Shown here: positions 17,212 through 26,434 of the stretch, piece after piece
How the letters are laid out: each line of letters begins with the position of its first letter
How positions within the stretch are numbered: position 1 is the first letter of the stretch
Assembly: GCF_000377645.1 (NCBI RefSeq)
Contig: NZ_KB898482.1
Span: 33,926-97,925 of the forward strand
DNA length: 64,000 bases
From: Thiomonas sp. FB-6
GTDB lineage: Bacteria; Pseudomonadota; Gammaproteobacteria; Burkholderiales; Burkholderiaceae_C
Direction: 5' to 3'
Notes under the pieces: model-generated
Seen by the model: only the letters and a program-made list of their open reading frames with translations
Told to the model about the DNA's origin: nothing
The model's database searches: none
Position numbers and translations under genes: made by a program

Positions 17212-17883
17212 ATGTCCGATCCCTCATTCGCCGACCGCCGCGACGCGGGCCGCGCGCTGGGCGGCGCGCTGCAGACCCTGGCCGGCACGCCCGACCTGCT
17301 GGTGCTGGGCCTGCCGCGCGGCGGCGTGCCGGTGGCCTTCGAGGTGGCGCGCAAGCTCGGCGCCGAACTCGACGTGCTGGTCGTGCGCAAGCTGGGATTG
17401 CCGCAGCAGCCCGAACTCGCGATGGGCGCGATCGGCGCCGGCGGTGTGCTGGAACTCAACCCCGAGCTGATCGTCGAGGGCCACGTGAGCCAGGAGGCGC
17501 TGGACGCCGTGGTGCAGCGCGAACGCCTCGAATTGCAGCGCCGCGAGGCGGCCTACCGCGGCGATCGGCCGGCACCGCGCCTGCGCGGGCGCTGCGTGGT
17601 GCTGGTCGACGACGGCATCGCCACCGGCGCCTCGATGCGCGCCGCGCTGGACGTGCTGCGCCGCGCGCAGCCCGCGCGCATCGTGGTCGCCGTGCCGGTG
17701 GCCGCCGCGCAGACGCTGCTGGAGCCGGGCCTGGCCGAGGCCGAGGTGGTGACCCTTGCGCGCCCATGGAACCTTGGGGGCGTCGGACGCTTCTATCAGG
17801 ATTTCGGGCAGACCAGCGACGACGAGGTCCGCGAGCTGCTGGTGCGGTCCGCGGCCGGCCGCCCCGGGCCTGTCGCCCCATGA
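17212..17883 (+). CDS. Phosphoribosyltransferase family protein
   Basis: The 223-residue protein has a type I phosphoribosyltransferase fold with the PRPP motif V-V-L-V-D-D-G-I-A-T-G-A-S and an N-terminal G-L-P-R-G-G-V-P-V-A loop. The ATG at 17212 is preferred over a GTG at 17191 because GAGGAGG lies 8 nt upstream. Proteins of this group have no proven substrate and are often encoded with stress or low-oxygen genes. It is followed by a CBS gene 12 bp later and preceded by the FNR-type promoter. Confidence 0.88.
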   Translation: MSDPSFADRRDAGRALGGALQTLAGTPDLLVLGLPRGGVPVAFEVARKLGAELDVLVVRKLGLPQQPELAMGAIGAGGVLELNPELIVEGHVSQEALDAVVQRERLELQRREAAYRGDRPAPRLRGRCVVLVDDGIATGASMRAALDVLRRAQPARIVVAVPVAAAQTLLEPGLAEAEVVTLARPWNLGGVGRFYQDFGQTSDDEVRELLVRSAAGRPGPVAP

Positions 17884-17895
17884 AAGGAGAATCTC

Positions 17896-18360
17896 ATGCG
17901 AGTACAGGACATCTTCACCCGAGGAACCGTGCACATCCCGCAGGACCGCAATCTGCAGGAAGCCGCGCAGCAGATGCTGCACCAGCACGTGGGCGCGCTG
18001 ATCGTCACCGACGGCGCCCCGGACAACCGCCTGCTGGGTATCGTCACCGACCGTGACATCGTGCTCAAGGCGGTGGCGGCCGGCTCGGCGCCGCGCTCCA
18101 CGCTGGTGGCCGAGGTCATGAGCACCGGCGTGGCCTCGGTGGGCGAGAACGACGACCTCGTCGACGCGATGCAGGCCATGTTCACCCACGGCGTGCGCCG
18201 CCTGGCCGTGATGGGCGCGGGCGACGCGGTGGTGGGCGTGGTGTCGCTGGACGACGTGATCGAGGCGATGGTGCGTGACTGGGTGCTGCTGGCCAGCATC
18301 GTGCGCAGCGGCCAGCAGCGCGAACGTTCCGGAAGCGTGCAGTCGGCCTTGCATCCCTGA
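17896..18360 (+). CDS. CBS domain-pair protein
   Basis: The 154-residue protein consists of two CBS motifs (about residues 5-65 and 75-130) with the typical G-I-V-T-D-R-D-I-V and G-V-V-S-L-D-D-V segments. CBS pairs bind adenosine nucleotides. An AAGGAG ribosome-binding site lies 7-8 nt before the ATG. Stand-alone CBS proteins are frequent members of oxygen- or stress-responsive operons, which agrees with the promoter two genes upstream. Its ligand is unknown. Confidence 0.92.
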   Translation: MRVQDIFTRGTVHIPQDRNLQEAAQQMLHQHVGALIVTDGAPDNRLLGIVTDRDIVLKAVAAGSAPRSTLVAEVMSTGVASVGENDDLVDAMQAMFTHGVRRLAVMGAGDAVVGVVSLDDVIEAMVRDWVLLASIVRSGQQRERSGSVQSALHP

Positions 18361-18596
18361 GGGCGCGGCATCCCCGAGGCCGGGGCCCGGCGAGCTCCGG
18401 CAGGATTTCCAAGCCTGGCCTACACTCGGCTGGTCCCGTGCGTCGCCGTCGATCGGGCAGCGCCCATGTGTAGTGCGCTGCGAAGCACGATGGCGGGCGA
18501 CGTCCGCGGCCGTGGCGTGTGGCCGGACGACCAGCGCGCCGCCAGGAGCCGACGTGCGTGGTCGTCCGTGGTATGCCCGTACGGAGACCCCTCGCC

Positions 18597-19934
18597 ATGC
18601 TTTCCAATCGCCTGCTGCAGCCCGCCGAACAGCGCCTGGCCGCGCTCCCGCTCTCGTGTGCCGTGCAACTTCCCGGAGGCCGGCGCATCGGGCCCGCCGA
18701 GGCCAGGCTGCGCCTGATCGTGCGCGACATGCGCACGCTGATGCACCTCGCGCAAGGCGCGATCGGGCGGCTGGCGGAGGACTACGTGGAAGGCCGCCTG
18801 GAGATCGAGGGGCGCCTGCGCGACCTGATGACCGCGGCGCCGGCGCTGCTGGGCAGCGACCCGACGGCGGCCGAGCAGGCCCCGCTTTCGCGCTGGGTGC
18901 AGCACTTGCGCCGCGGGCTGTGGGAGCGCACCCATCACAGCCGCACGCGCGACGCCTCGCAGATCCAGCACCACTACGACATCAGCGACGACTTCTACGC
19001 GCTGTGGCTGGATCCGCGGCGGGTGTATTCCTGCGCCTATTTCGCCGAGGATTCGATGAGCCTGGCGCAGGCGCAGGAGGCCAAGCTGGATCACATCTGC
19101 CGCAAGCTGCGCCTGCAACCGGGCGAACGCTTCATCGACATCGGCGCGGGCTGGGGCGGACTGCTGCTGTGGGCGGCCGAGCATTACGGGGTGGACGCCA
19201 CCGGCATCACGCTGTCGCGCAACCAGCACGCCTACGTGAACCAGCTGATCGAGCGCAAGGGCCTGCAGGGGCGCGTGCGCATGCTGTTGCAGGACTACCG
19301 CGACGTCGACGAATCGCAGCCCTTCGACAAGGTGGCCTCGGTGGGCATGGTCGAGCATGTCGGGCGCCCCAACCTGCCGCTGTATTTCTCCAAGATCCGC
19401 AGCCTGCTGCGCCCGGGCGGCCTGGTGCTCAACCACGGCATCACCGCCGGCGGCACCGACAATCCGCAGCTCGCCGGAGGCATGGGGGATTTCATCGAGA
19501 AGTACATCTTCCCCGGCGGCCAGCTGGTGCACGTCGGCGTGATGATGGACACGCTGGCCCGCGGCGGGCTCGAACCGCTTGACACCGAATGCCTGCGCCC
19601 CCACTACGCGCGCACGCTGTGGTGCTGGGTGGACGCGCTGGAGTCGCAGCTGGACGAAGCCCGGCGCGTGCTGGGCGATCACGCCGACCGCGTGCTGCGG
19701 GCCTACCGCCTGTACCTGGCGGGCTCGGCCATGGGCTTCGAGCAGGGCTGGATCTCGCTGTTCCAGATCCTGGGCTCGCGCCCCAACGGCGTAGTGGAGA
19801 GCCGCGGCGAGGACAGCCCGCGCATCCGCGCCGCGCAAAGCGACTACCCCTTCCGCCGCGACTACATGTACACCCGCCCCGCCGCGGCCGCACCGGCCGA
19901 GCGCCAGGCCGAGGTGCCTGTTTCAGGCTTCTGA
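18597..19934 (+). CDS. Cyclopropane-fatty-acyl-phospholipid synthase
   Basis: The 445-residue SAM-dependent enzyme has the family signatures I-Q-H-H-Y-D-I-S-D-D-F-Y (123-134), Y-S-C-A-Y-F with the active-site Cys C146, motif I D-I-G-A-G-W-G-G (181-188) and M-V-E-H-V-G (251-256). It converts membrane unsaturated acyl chains to cyclopropane rings under stress or in stationary phase. The ATG at 18597 was chosen. Upstream in-frame Met codons exist, but the extension is Arg/Pro-rich and unlike the family. It sits alone, 236 bp after the CBS gene. Confidence 0.93.
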   Translation: MLSNRLLQPAEQRLAALPLSCAVQLPGGRRIGPAEARLRLIVRDMRTLMHLAQGAIGRLAEDYVEGRLEIEGRLRDLMTAAPALLGSDPTAAEQAPLSRWVQHLRRGLWERTHHSRTRDASQIQHHYDISDDFYALWLDPRRVYSCAYFAEDSMSLAQAQEAKLDHICRKLRLQPGERFIDIGAGWGGLLLWAAEHYGVDATGITLSRNQHAYVNQLIERKGLQGRVRMLLQDYRDVDESQPFDKVASVGMVEHVGRPNLPLYFSKIRSLLRPGGLVLNHGITAGGTDNPQLAGGMGDFIEKYIFPGGQLVHVGVMMDTLARGGLEPLDTECLRPHYARTLWCWVDALESQLDEARRVLGDHADRVLRAYRLYLAGSAMGFEQGWISLFQILGSRPNGVVESRGEDSPRIRAAQSDYPFRRDYMYTRPAAAAPAERQAEVPVSGF

Positions 19935-20158
19935 CGAAGGCCACCTTTCAGATTGCTCGTTGAGCGCATCGACGCTCAAGCAATCTCGAGGCCCCTGAGC
20001 AGAGCCATGGCCGCTCCGTTCCACCTCGCACCCAGCAGGCTGCCCGGATTTGGCGCGTGAGTGGCTTTGCGCAGGCACAGCCGCCGGTCCCACCTAACCC
20101 CCTTGGGGGTTGGGGGATTTTGGGTCGACCCTGCAATTTCTTGAGGCTTCATTACTCA
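19935..20158. other. Intergenic stretch with two inverted repeats
   Basis: No gene was recognised. At 19951-19985 GATTGCT(CGT)TGAGCG faces CGCTCAAGCAATC across a 6-nt loop, giving a 13-bp stem with a 3-nt bulge. It lies 16 bp after the cyclopropane synthase stop and may act as its 3' hairpin, although no T-tract follows. At 20096-20111 AACCCCCTTGGGGGTT forms a second compact hairpin followed by GGGGGATTTT, which could terminate either flank. The stretch marks the edge of a locally AT-richer segment. Confidence 0.5.
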
Positions 20159-20962
20159 TCAATTCTGATGCACAACCCACTGCTCATCGGCATTGCAAGC
20201 CGAGCCATGACAACCAGTTATTCCTGACTTGACGGCTTGGTTGAACCCAGCCATACAGGCTACTGCATAACTTATGGACCTATACGAAGCAGGCTTCATG
20301 AGCCCCCCTTCATTCCATTTGCACACACCAGCCTCGTACACGATCGACTCCACACTATATTGCGCCTCCTCGGATATATTATAATAATCAACATAACTTG
20401 ATGGGTAGTATAGAACTCCTTTTGCAACATCCCCCTGCGCCGCATGCGGCTCAATGATCAGTGGAGAGGTCAGCGGCTCCGAAGGCTTTCGGAGCCCCAG
20501 GTCGGAGCTTTGCTCGGAATCCGGGACAAACGAAGTTGATGCTGGATGAATCGGTACCCACCGAAGCAACCGCCCCTCCGGGTCAACGGGATTTCCCGGA
20601 GGGAACGGTGGCTGTTGTCGCGTCCTGAAACCGCGTGCGGATCGAGGATCGGAAAATTCGCAGCTGAAACCATCCCCGACCACGCCCTTGAAGCGAACTT
20701 CGTATAGATCGGTATTGTCAACACCCCCGTATGATTCGCAAAGCTCTGCGTGATAACGATTTGCAACCGGGCTATGCGTTCCTGGCCGGAAGACCATACT
20801 CCCATCGGATTGAAGGACCGCGCCCCGAATAAGTTCGACAAGCGGAGGGCTTCTGGTCAATTTATAACCATCACGTTCAAGACCCGTGTCGAATTCGCCG
20901 GCAAAAGCCTGCGCCGCAGCACAGGAAGTTGCGACCAGCAATAGCCTTGAAATCTTGAACAT
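20159..20962 (-). CDS. Secreted protein of unknown function, atypical composition
   Basis: I do not recognise this 267-residue protein. It has a clear signal peptide (residues 1-20, F-K-I-S-R-L-L-L-V-A then A-Q-A-F-A-G). The mature part holds six cysteines, two of them in the terminal C-H-G-S-A-C motif, which suggests disulphides in the periplasm or outside the cell. There are no transmembrane helices after the signal, and Pro-rich and Tyr-rich stretches lie in the middle. Base composition is visibly lower in GC, and codon use less biased, than in flanking genes, which suggests recent acquisition. The ATG at 20962 was chosen at the signal peptide; the upstream extension is not signal-like. 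Confidence 0.7.
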   Translation of the reverse strand: MFKISRLLLVATSCAAAQAFAGEFDTGLERDGYKLTRSPPLVELIRGAVLQSDGSMVFRPGTHSPVANRYHAELCESYGGVDNTDLYEVRFKGVVGDGFSCEFSDPRSARGFRTRQQPPFPPGNPVDPEGRLLRWVPIHPASTSFVPDSEQSSDLGLRKPSEPLTSPLIIEPHAAQGDVAKGVLYYPSSYVDYYNISEEAQYSVESIVYEAGVCKWNEGGLMKPASYRSISYAVACMAGFNQAVKSGITGCHGSACNADEQWVVHQN

Positions 20963-21088
20963 GGCGCCAACTCCTGAATGGTGTTGCAGGGAGACTAGGA
21001 CGCATGCATCCCTTCTCGCCACTCAAGAATCTTTTGACCATGATCACCGGGCTGCCTCGCGCGATTGCAAAAGTCGTACGAGGGCTGT

Positions 21089-21301
21089 TCAGTGCTTGGC
21101 GTGCCAGTCGTCGCCGTGCTTGCGGTAGCTTCTCTTGACCGCGGCCCAGGCCACCCTGAAGGCCAGGGTCTCGCGCTGCTCGCCGCGGTCGGCGTACTCG
21201 TCGAAGGCCGAGTTGAAGGCCTCGCGAAAAATGTCCTGCGCATGGCGAGGAAGGTGCTCGCGCACCGCGGCGGGGAGTTCCTGGTTGCTGGCGTAGGGCA
21301 T
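21089..21301 (-). CDS. ChaB family protein
   Basis: The 70-residue protein matches ChaB along its whole length: M-P-Y-A-S-N-Q-E-L-P, V-R-E-H-L-P-R-H-A-Q-D-I-F-R-E-A-F-N-S-A and R-V-A-W-A-A-V-K-R-S-Y. ChaB is a small protein named from the cha cation-transport locus; its role is unclear. The start at 21301 aligns with family N-termini, and an upstream in-frame ATG at 21316 would add five residues. No chaA partner is nearby. Confidence 0.87.
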   Translation of the reverse strand: MPYASNQELPAAVREHLPRHAQDIFREAFNSAFDEYADRGEQRETLAFRVAWAAVKRSYRKHGDDWHAKH

Positions 21302-21363
21302 CGCGCACTCCGGCACGCCGGCCGCGGCGGAGCAGCCGCCCGATGAAACAAGTGGTTACGATG

Positions 21364-22938
21364 CTAGCCCTCGCGCAGCGCCGGGACAAGAGGAATCCCG
21401 GTCGCGCGCAGGGAGGATGTGGAGGCCGCGAACGAATCGGCCTGGCCTTGCTGCAGCCTGAAGCGGGCCATCGCCTGCTGCAGGCCGGCGGCCTGCGCGC
21501 TCATCTGCTCGGCCGTGGCGGCCAGTTGCTCCGAGGCGGAGGCGCTTTGCTGGGTGGCGGCGCTGACCTGGGCCACCGCCTGGTTGATCTGCCCGATGCC
21601 CAGCGCCTGTTCGTCGCTGGCGGCATGGATCTCCTGCACCAGCTCGGAGGTCTTGAGAATTGCCGGCACCATTTGTTGCAGCAACTCGCCGGCGCCGGTC
21701 GCCTGGCGCACCGAGCCGCCGGCGAGTTCGCCGATCTCGCGCGCGGCCACCTGCGCGCGCTCGGCCAGCTTGCGCACCTCGGCGGCCACCACCGCGAAGC
21801 CCTTGCCGTGTTCGCCGGCGCGCGCTGCCTCGATGGCCGCGTTCAGCGCCAGCATGTTGGTCTGGTAGGCGATGTCGTCGACGATGCCGATGCGCTCGGC
21901 GATGGCCTGCATGTCGGCCACCGTGCGCTGCACCGCGTCGCCCCCGTCGCGCGCCTGCTGCGCGGCCAGCTGCGCGATGCCGGCCGTCACGCGGGCGTTG
22001 TCGGCGCTTTGCCGCACAGAGGCCGCCGATTGCTCCAGCGTGGCCGAGGTCTGCTCGATCGACGCCGCCTGTTCGGAGGCCCCCTGCGACAGCGACTGCG
22101 AGGTGCTGGACACCTGGGCGGAAGCGGCCGAGAGCTGGTTCGCGCCGGCCCGCACGGAGTCGATGGTCTGGGTCAGGCTGTCGACCATGGCGCCCAGCGC
22201 GCTCAGCAGTTGCCCCGTCTCGTCGCGCGCGCCCGCGGCCACGCGTACCGTGAGGTCGCCGGCGGCGACGCGGCCCGCCACCTGCACCGCCTGGGCCAGC
22301 GGGCGCGTGATCGCACGCACCAGCAGCAGGGTCAGGCCCAGGCCCAGCAGCAAGGCCGCTGCGCCGGCACCCGCGCCGACGCTCCACGCGCGCCGCGACG
22401 CGCCGTCCACGCGATGCAATACCTGCGCGTTGACCTGCTGCTGGTCGTGCATCAGGCCCAGCAGCCGGGCGCGGGTGTCGCGCCACGCGGGCGTCTCCTT
22501 CGCGTTGAGAAGTTGTACCGCCTGCGCCTGCTGCGTGGCGGCCAGCGCGACCACCTGGGCGGTCAGGCCCAGGTCCATGGCGTGCGAGGCGGCGACCCGC
22601 ACGAGCACGCCGCTGCGCTGCGCATCCGCGCGCGCCAGTTCGCGCGCCCGCGCCAGCGCGTCGGCGAACCTGGCCTGGCCGGCCCGCAGGTTGGCGTAGG
22701 CCTTGCGGTTGGCGGGGTCGAGAACGATGTTGCGCAGGGCCTGTCCGCTTTGCAGGCCCTGCGCATACATGGTCTGCAAGGCCTGCCCGTAGGCGACCTC
22801 GTTGCGGATGTAGTCGCCGAAGGCGGCGCGCACCTGGCTCATGCCGGCCAGGCTCACGCCCAGCGCAACCAGGAACAGCAAGGACATGCCGCCGCTGGCG
22901 ACGAGCAATTTGGTGCGGATCTTCAAGTTCCTGTACAT
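21364..22938 (-). CDS. Methyl-accepting chemotaxis protein
   Basis: The 524-residue chemoreceptor has an N-terminal transmembrane helix (about residues 13-32), a four-helix-bundle-like periplasmic sensor, a second transmembrane helix near 190-210, a HAMP region and the cytoplasmic MA domain. The conserved hairpin tip (about 375-410) reads [24 protein letters not shown]. There is no C-terminal CheR-binding pentapeptide. The start at 22938 is placed at the first Met before the membrane helix. An unusually AT-rich leader (about 22983-23023) precedes the gene and probably holds its promoter. The ligand is unknown. Confidence 0.93.
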   Translation of the reverse strand: MYRNLKIRTKLLVASGGMSLLFLVALGVSLAGMSQVRAAFGDYIRNEVAYGQALQTMYAQGLQSGQALRNIVLDPANRKAYANLRAGQARFADALARARELARADAQRSGVLVRVAASHAMDLGLTAQVVALAATQQAQAVQLLNAKETPAWRDTRARLLGLMHDQQQVNAQVLHRVDGASRRAWSVGAGAGAAALLLGLGLTLLLVRAITRPLAQAVQVAGRVAAGDLTVRVAAGARDETGQLLSALGAMVDSLTQTIDSVRAGANQLSAASAQVSSTSQSLSQGASEQAASIEQTSATLEQSAASVRQSADNARVTAGIAQLAAQQARDGGDAVQRTVADMQAIAERIGIVDDIAYQTNMLALNAAIEAARAGEHGKGFAVVAAEVRKLAERAQVAAREIGELAGGSVRQATGAGELLQQMVPAILKTSELVQEIHAASDEQALGIGQINQAVAQVSAATQQSASASEQLAATAEQMSAQAAGLQQAMARFRLQQGQADSFAASTSSLRATGIPLVPALREG

Positions 22939-23057
22939 GGCAGTCGAGGCTGGCACGCGGCCGGGATCACGAAGACTCCAACTCTATTACATATTTACTT
23001 TCTTATATATACATTGTCGGGTTTTCACGGAATCGGCGACGCGGCGCGGGGCGCCCT

Positions 23058-25556
23058 TCAGGCGCCGTAGCCGCGCAGCGCCTCCTCGGCGACCGGGGGC
23101 ACGCTCCAGGACACACCGCGGCGCAGCAGGTCGTCGAAGTCCTCGGCGGCCAGCGGCCGGCCGAAATGCCAGCCCTGGAAGGCGTCGCAGCGGTGGCGGC
23201 GCAGGAACTCGAGCTGGGCCTCGGTCTCCACGCCCTCGGCCACCACCTCCAGCCCGAGGCCCTTGGCCATCGCCAGGATGGTCTGCACCACCATGGCGTC
23301 GTTGCGCACCTCCGGCAGGTTGCGCACGAAGGACTGGTCGATCTTCAGTTGTTCCAGCGGCAGCCGGGTCAGGTAGGACAGCGAGGAGCTTCCGGTGCCG
23401 AAGTCGTCCAGCGCGAAGCCCACGCCCGCGTCCTGCAAGGCGTCCATCTTCGCCACCGCCTCGTCGATGTTCTCCAGCATCAGGCTCTCGGTGATCTCCA
23501 GCTTGAGCCAGGAAGCCTCGACTCCGGCGTCGCGCAGGCAGCGCAGCACCGACTCGACGAAATCGCCCTGCCGGAACTGGCGCGAACTCACGTTGACGGC
23601 CAGGCGCATCGGGCGCTCGTGGAGCTCCACCCAGCGCCGCAGCTGCGCGCAGGCCATCTCCAGCACGCGCAGGCCCAGGGGCACGATCAGCCCGGTTTCC
23701 TCGGCCACGCCGATGAACACCCCCGGCGCGAGCAGGCCGCGCTGCGGATGGTTCCAGCGCACCAGCGCCTCGGCGCCGATCAGGTAGCCGTCGTCGTCGA
23801 CCTGTGGCTGGTAGTGCAGCACCAGCTCGCCGCGCTCCAGGCCCGCGCGCAGGTCCGTCTCCAGCGCGTTGCGGGCGTTGAGCTCGGTCTGCATCTGCGG
23901 CTCGAAGAAACGCACGCTGTTGCGCCCGGCGTTCTTGGCCCTGTACATGGCCAGGTCGGCATGGCGCAGCACCGACTCCATGGTCGCGTCGCGCCCGCGA
24001 AACAGGGTAATGCCGATGCTGGCGGTGCAGTACAGCGACTGGGCCCCGAGCTGGTAGCGCCGCGCCAGTGCCTCGCGCAGGGTCTCGCCCACGCGCTCGG
24101 CGTGGCGCCCGGCGGCGATGGCGTCGCTGCCCAGGTCCTCCAGCAGCACGACGAACTCGTCGCCCCCGAAACGCGCCAGGGTATCGCCGGCGCGCAGCGC
24201 CGAGCGCATGCGCTCGGAGGCCTGCAGCAGCAGGTCGTCGCCGAAGTTGTGGCCCAGCGAGTCGTTGACCTTCTTGAAATGATCCAGGTCCAGCAGCAGC
24301 ACCGCCGCATGCTCCTCGCTGCGCCGGCTGGCCGCCAGCGCGTGCTCGATGCGGTCGTGCAGCAGGCGCCGGTTGGGCAGATCGGTCAGCGGATCGAAAT
24401 AGGCCAGGCGGTGGATCTCGCGCTGGGCCTCCTTCTCGCGGCTGATGTCGGACAGGGTGCCGACGTAGTGCGTGACTTCTCCGGCGCCGTTGCGCACGGC
24501 GGAGAAGGTCATCCAGGCGCTGTACAAGGAGCCGTCGCGGCGGCGGTTGACCACCTCGCCCTGCCAGTAGCCTTCCTCGCGGATCAGGCGCCATACCCGC
24601 CGGCGCAAGGCGTCGTCGCCGCCGGTGGACAGCAGCACCGTGCTCGATTCCTCGCAGGCCTGCTTCTGCGTATGCCCGGTGATCGCGGTGAAGGCCTGGT
24701 TGACGCGCTGGATGTTGCCGGCGGCGTCCAGCACTACCAGGCCTTCCTGGGACTCGAAGGCGATGGAGCTGATGCGCAGCTCGTCCTCGGCGAGCTTGCG
24801 CTCGGTGATGTCCACGACGCTGAGCACCCATTGCGCCGGCGCTTCGCCCTCCCCCGCGGCGGCGAGTTCGGCGATGTCGCATTCGGCCCAGAACCCATGC
24901 CCGTCCGCCCCCTGCAGGCGCAGTTGCAACGGCGCGGCGTCGGCCGCGACCGCATGGGCGCGGCGCCGCGCGAGGGCCGGCAGGTCCTGCTCGTGCACGA
25001 TGTCGTCCAGGCTCCTGCCCACCACCTCGCCCAGCATCTGGCGGGCCTGGCGGTTGCCCTGCAGCACCGTGCCGCTTTCGCGGTCCACGCCGAGCAGGCC
25101 GCACGGCGTGCTGTCGAACAGGCTGCGGAACTTGTGCTCGGAGGCGGCCAGCGCGGCATGCGCCTGCTGCAGCTCGCGCCGGTCGCTGGCCTCCTGCAGC
25201 GCGCGGGCCAGGGCCTCGGGGATGCGCGCGACCGCGTCCTTGGCGACGAAGTCGGTGAGTCCGGCGCGCAACAACTCCACCGCGCGTTCCTCGCCGATGG
25301 AGCCCGACACCAGCAGCACGGGCAGCAGGGGATCGGCCGCGCGCACCATGCGCACGATGCGCGCGATGTCCATGCCCGGCAGGTGGTAGTCGGTGAGCAC
25401 CGCGTCCCAGGGTTCCCGCAGGGCCTGCTCCAGGGCCTGGTCGTCCTCGACGTGGAGGCAGCGCCCGAGCACCCCGCGGCGTTCCAGCTGGCGGCGCAGG
25501 AGCAGGTAGTCGGCCGGGCTGTCCTCGATGATGAGTACGTCGAACAGGGGCTTCAT
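23058..25556 (-). CDS. Response regulator with PAS-PAS-GGDEF-EAL domains (c-di-GMP turnover)
   Basis: The 832-residue protein has, in order: a receiver domain (acidic pocket E11/D12, phospho-acceptor D56, K106), a PAS domain (about 135-255), a second PAS/PAC (about 260-378), GGDEF (380-550) and EAL (about 565-815). The diguanylate cyclase motif GGDEF is intact at 464-468, with an inhibitory I-site R-A-G-D five residues before it. The phosphodiesterase motif E-A-L is at 596-598, with D-D-F-G-T-G later. It can in principle make and degrade c-di-GMP under phosphorelay and PAS control. No histidine kinase is adjacent; the chemoreceptor follows downstream on the same strand. Confidence 0.95.
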   Translation of the reverse strand: MKPLFDVLIIEDSPADYLLLRRQLERRGVLGRCLHVEDDQALEQALREPWDAVLTDYHLPGMDIARIVRMVRAADPLLPVLLVSGSIGEERAVELLRAGLTDFVAKDAVARIPEALARALQEASDRRELQQAHAALAASEHKFRSLFDSTPCGLLGVDRESGTVLQGNRQARQMLGEVVGRSLDDIVHEQDLPALARRRAHAVAADAAPLQLRLQGADGHGFWAECDIAELAAAGEGEAPAQWVLSVVDITERKLAEDELRISSIAFESQEGLVVLDAAGNIQRVNQAFTAITGHTQKQACEESSTVLLSTGGDDALRRRVWRLIREEGYWQGEVVNRRRDGSLYSAWMTFSAVRNGAGEVTHYVGTLSDISREKEAQREIHRLAYFDPLTDLPNRRLLHDRIEHALAASRRSEEHAAVLLLDLDHFKKVNDSLGHNFGDDLLLQASERMRSALRAGDTLARFGGDEFVVLLEDLGSDAIAAGRHAERVGETLREALARRYQLGAQSLYCTASIGITLFRGRDATMESVLRHADLAMYRAKNAGRNSVRFFEPQMQTELNARNALETDLRAGLERGELVLHYQPQVDDDGYLIGAEALVRWNHPQRGLLAPGVFIGVAEETGLIVPLGLRVLEMACAQLRRWVELHERPMRLAVNVSSRQFRQGDFVESVLRCLRDAGVEASWLKLEITESLMLENIDEAVAKMDALQDAGVGFALDDFGTGSSSLSYLTRLPLEQLKIDQSFVRNLPEVRNDAMVVQTILAMAKGLGLEVVAEGVETEAQLEFLRRHRCDAFQGWHFGRPLAAEDFDDLLRRGVSWSVPPVAEEALRGYGA

Positions 25557-25855
25557 CGCGCAGGCCCCGTCCGGCGTTCACGCTCCCCCTGGCAAGCCCC
25601 GCGCCGGCCCCTCGGGGCTGGCACCGCATGGTTGTTGTGTCGGTCCATCTTGTTCCAGGCTCGCAACGAATCGCACCCAAACGGCAAGACGGCGCAACAC
25701 CCGGACAGGCATGCGCCGATGGATCCTTGGTTGATGGCCACAACTGTATACGACTCCGCTGACTTGCACCGAAGTCTCGCGGCGGCCGGGGGCCCGGGCC
25801 GAACACGCCCCGGCGCGGGCCCCGGCGCCCGGCGTGGAGCCCAAACGCCACGCGC
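25557..25855. other. Intergenic region upstream of the REC-PAS-GGDEF-EAL gene
   Basis: These 299 bases hold no recognisable gene. The part nearest 25855 contains overlapping GC-only inverted repeats that could form a transcript end for ogt. A TATACA element on the minus strand around 25745-25752 could serve as a -10 for the response-regulator gene, but no convincing -35 lies at the right distance. Confidence 0.4.
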
Positions 25856-26434
25856 TCAGCGCGCGGGCGCGGGCGCGGCCTCGAGCTCGAGCAGCGCGAG
25901 CTTGCGCGCCACGCCGCCGGCGTAGCCGCGCAGCGCGCCGTCGCTGCCCAGCACGCGATGGCAGGGCAGCAGCAGCAGCAGGGGGTTGGCCCCCACCGCC
26001 CGCCCCACCGCGCGCGCGTGCTCGGCGCCCAGGCCCAGGCGCGCGGCGAGTTGCGCGTAGCCCACGCGCTCGCCGTAGCCCAGGGTCTCGAGCTCGCGCC
26101 ACACGCGGCGCGCGAATTCGCTTCCGCGGGGCTCCAGCGCGAACTCGAAGCGGCGCCTGCGTCCGCCGAGGTATTCATCGACCTGGCGCGCCACCTCGGC
26201 CACCAGCGGGGGCGCCGAGGCATCGGCGTCGCAGGCCAGCTGCGCCAGGGTGCCGGGCGCGGCGTCCTCGAACAGCAGCGCGCCCACGGACTGCCCGCGC
26301 AGGCCCAGCAGCATCGGCCCCAGGCGCCCGGGAATGCGCCACCAGGCCAGCGCCTGCGTGGCAGCCGGCAGGCGCCGCTGCGCCGCGCGCGCGGACGCTG
26401 CCGGGGACAGGGGCAAGGTTTCGCGGGTGTTCAC
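25856..26434 (-). CDS. ogt: Methylated-DNA--[protein]-cysteine S-methyltransferase
   Basis: The 192-residue protein ends in the DNA methyltransferase fold with the catalytic L-P-C-H-R-V motif (acceptor C158), the helix-turn-helix-like G-Y-A-Q-L-A-A-R-L and the Arg-finger region. It removes alkyl groups from O6-guanine in a suicide reaction. A GTG at 26434 overlaps the stop of the Ada-AlkA gene, which fits translational coupling; no ATG suits the frame. Together with Ada-AlkA it forms an alkylation-repair operon. Confidence 0.93.
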   Translation of the reverse strand: MNTRETLPLSPAASARAAQRRLPAATQALAWWRIPGRLGPMLLGLRGQSVGALLFEDAAPGTLAQLACDADASAPPLVAEVARQVDEYLGGRRRRFEFALEPRGSEFARRVWRELETLGYGERVGYAQLAARLGLGAEHARAVGRAVGANPLLLLLPCHRVLGSDGALRGYAGGVARKLALLELEAAPAPAR

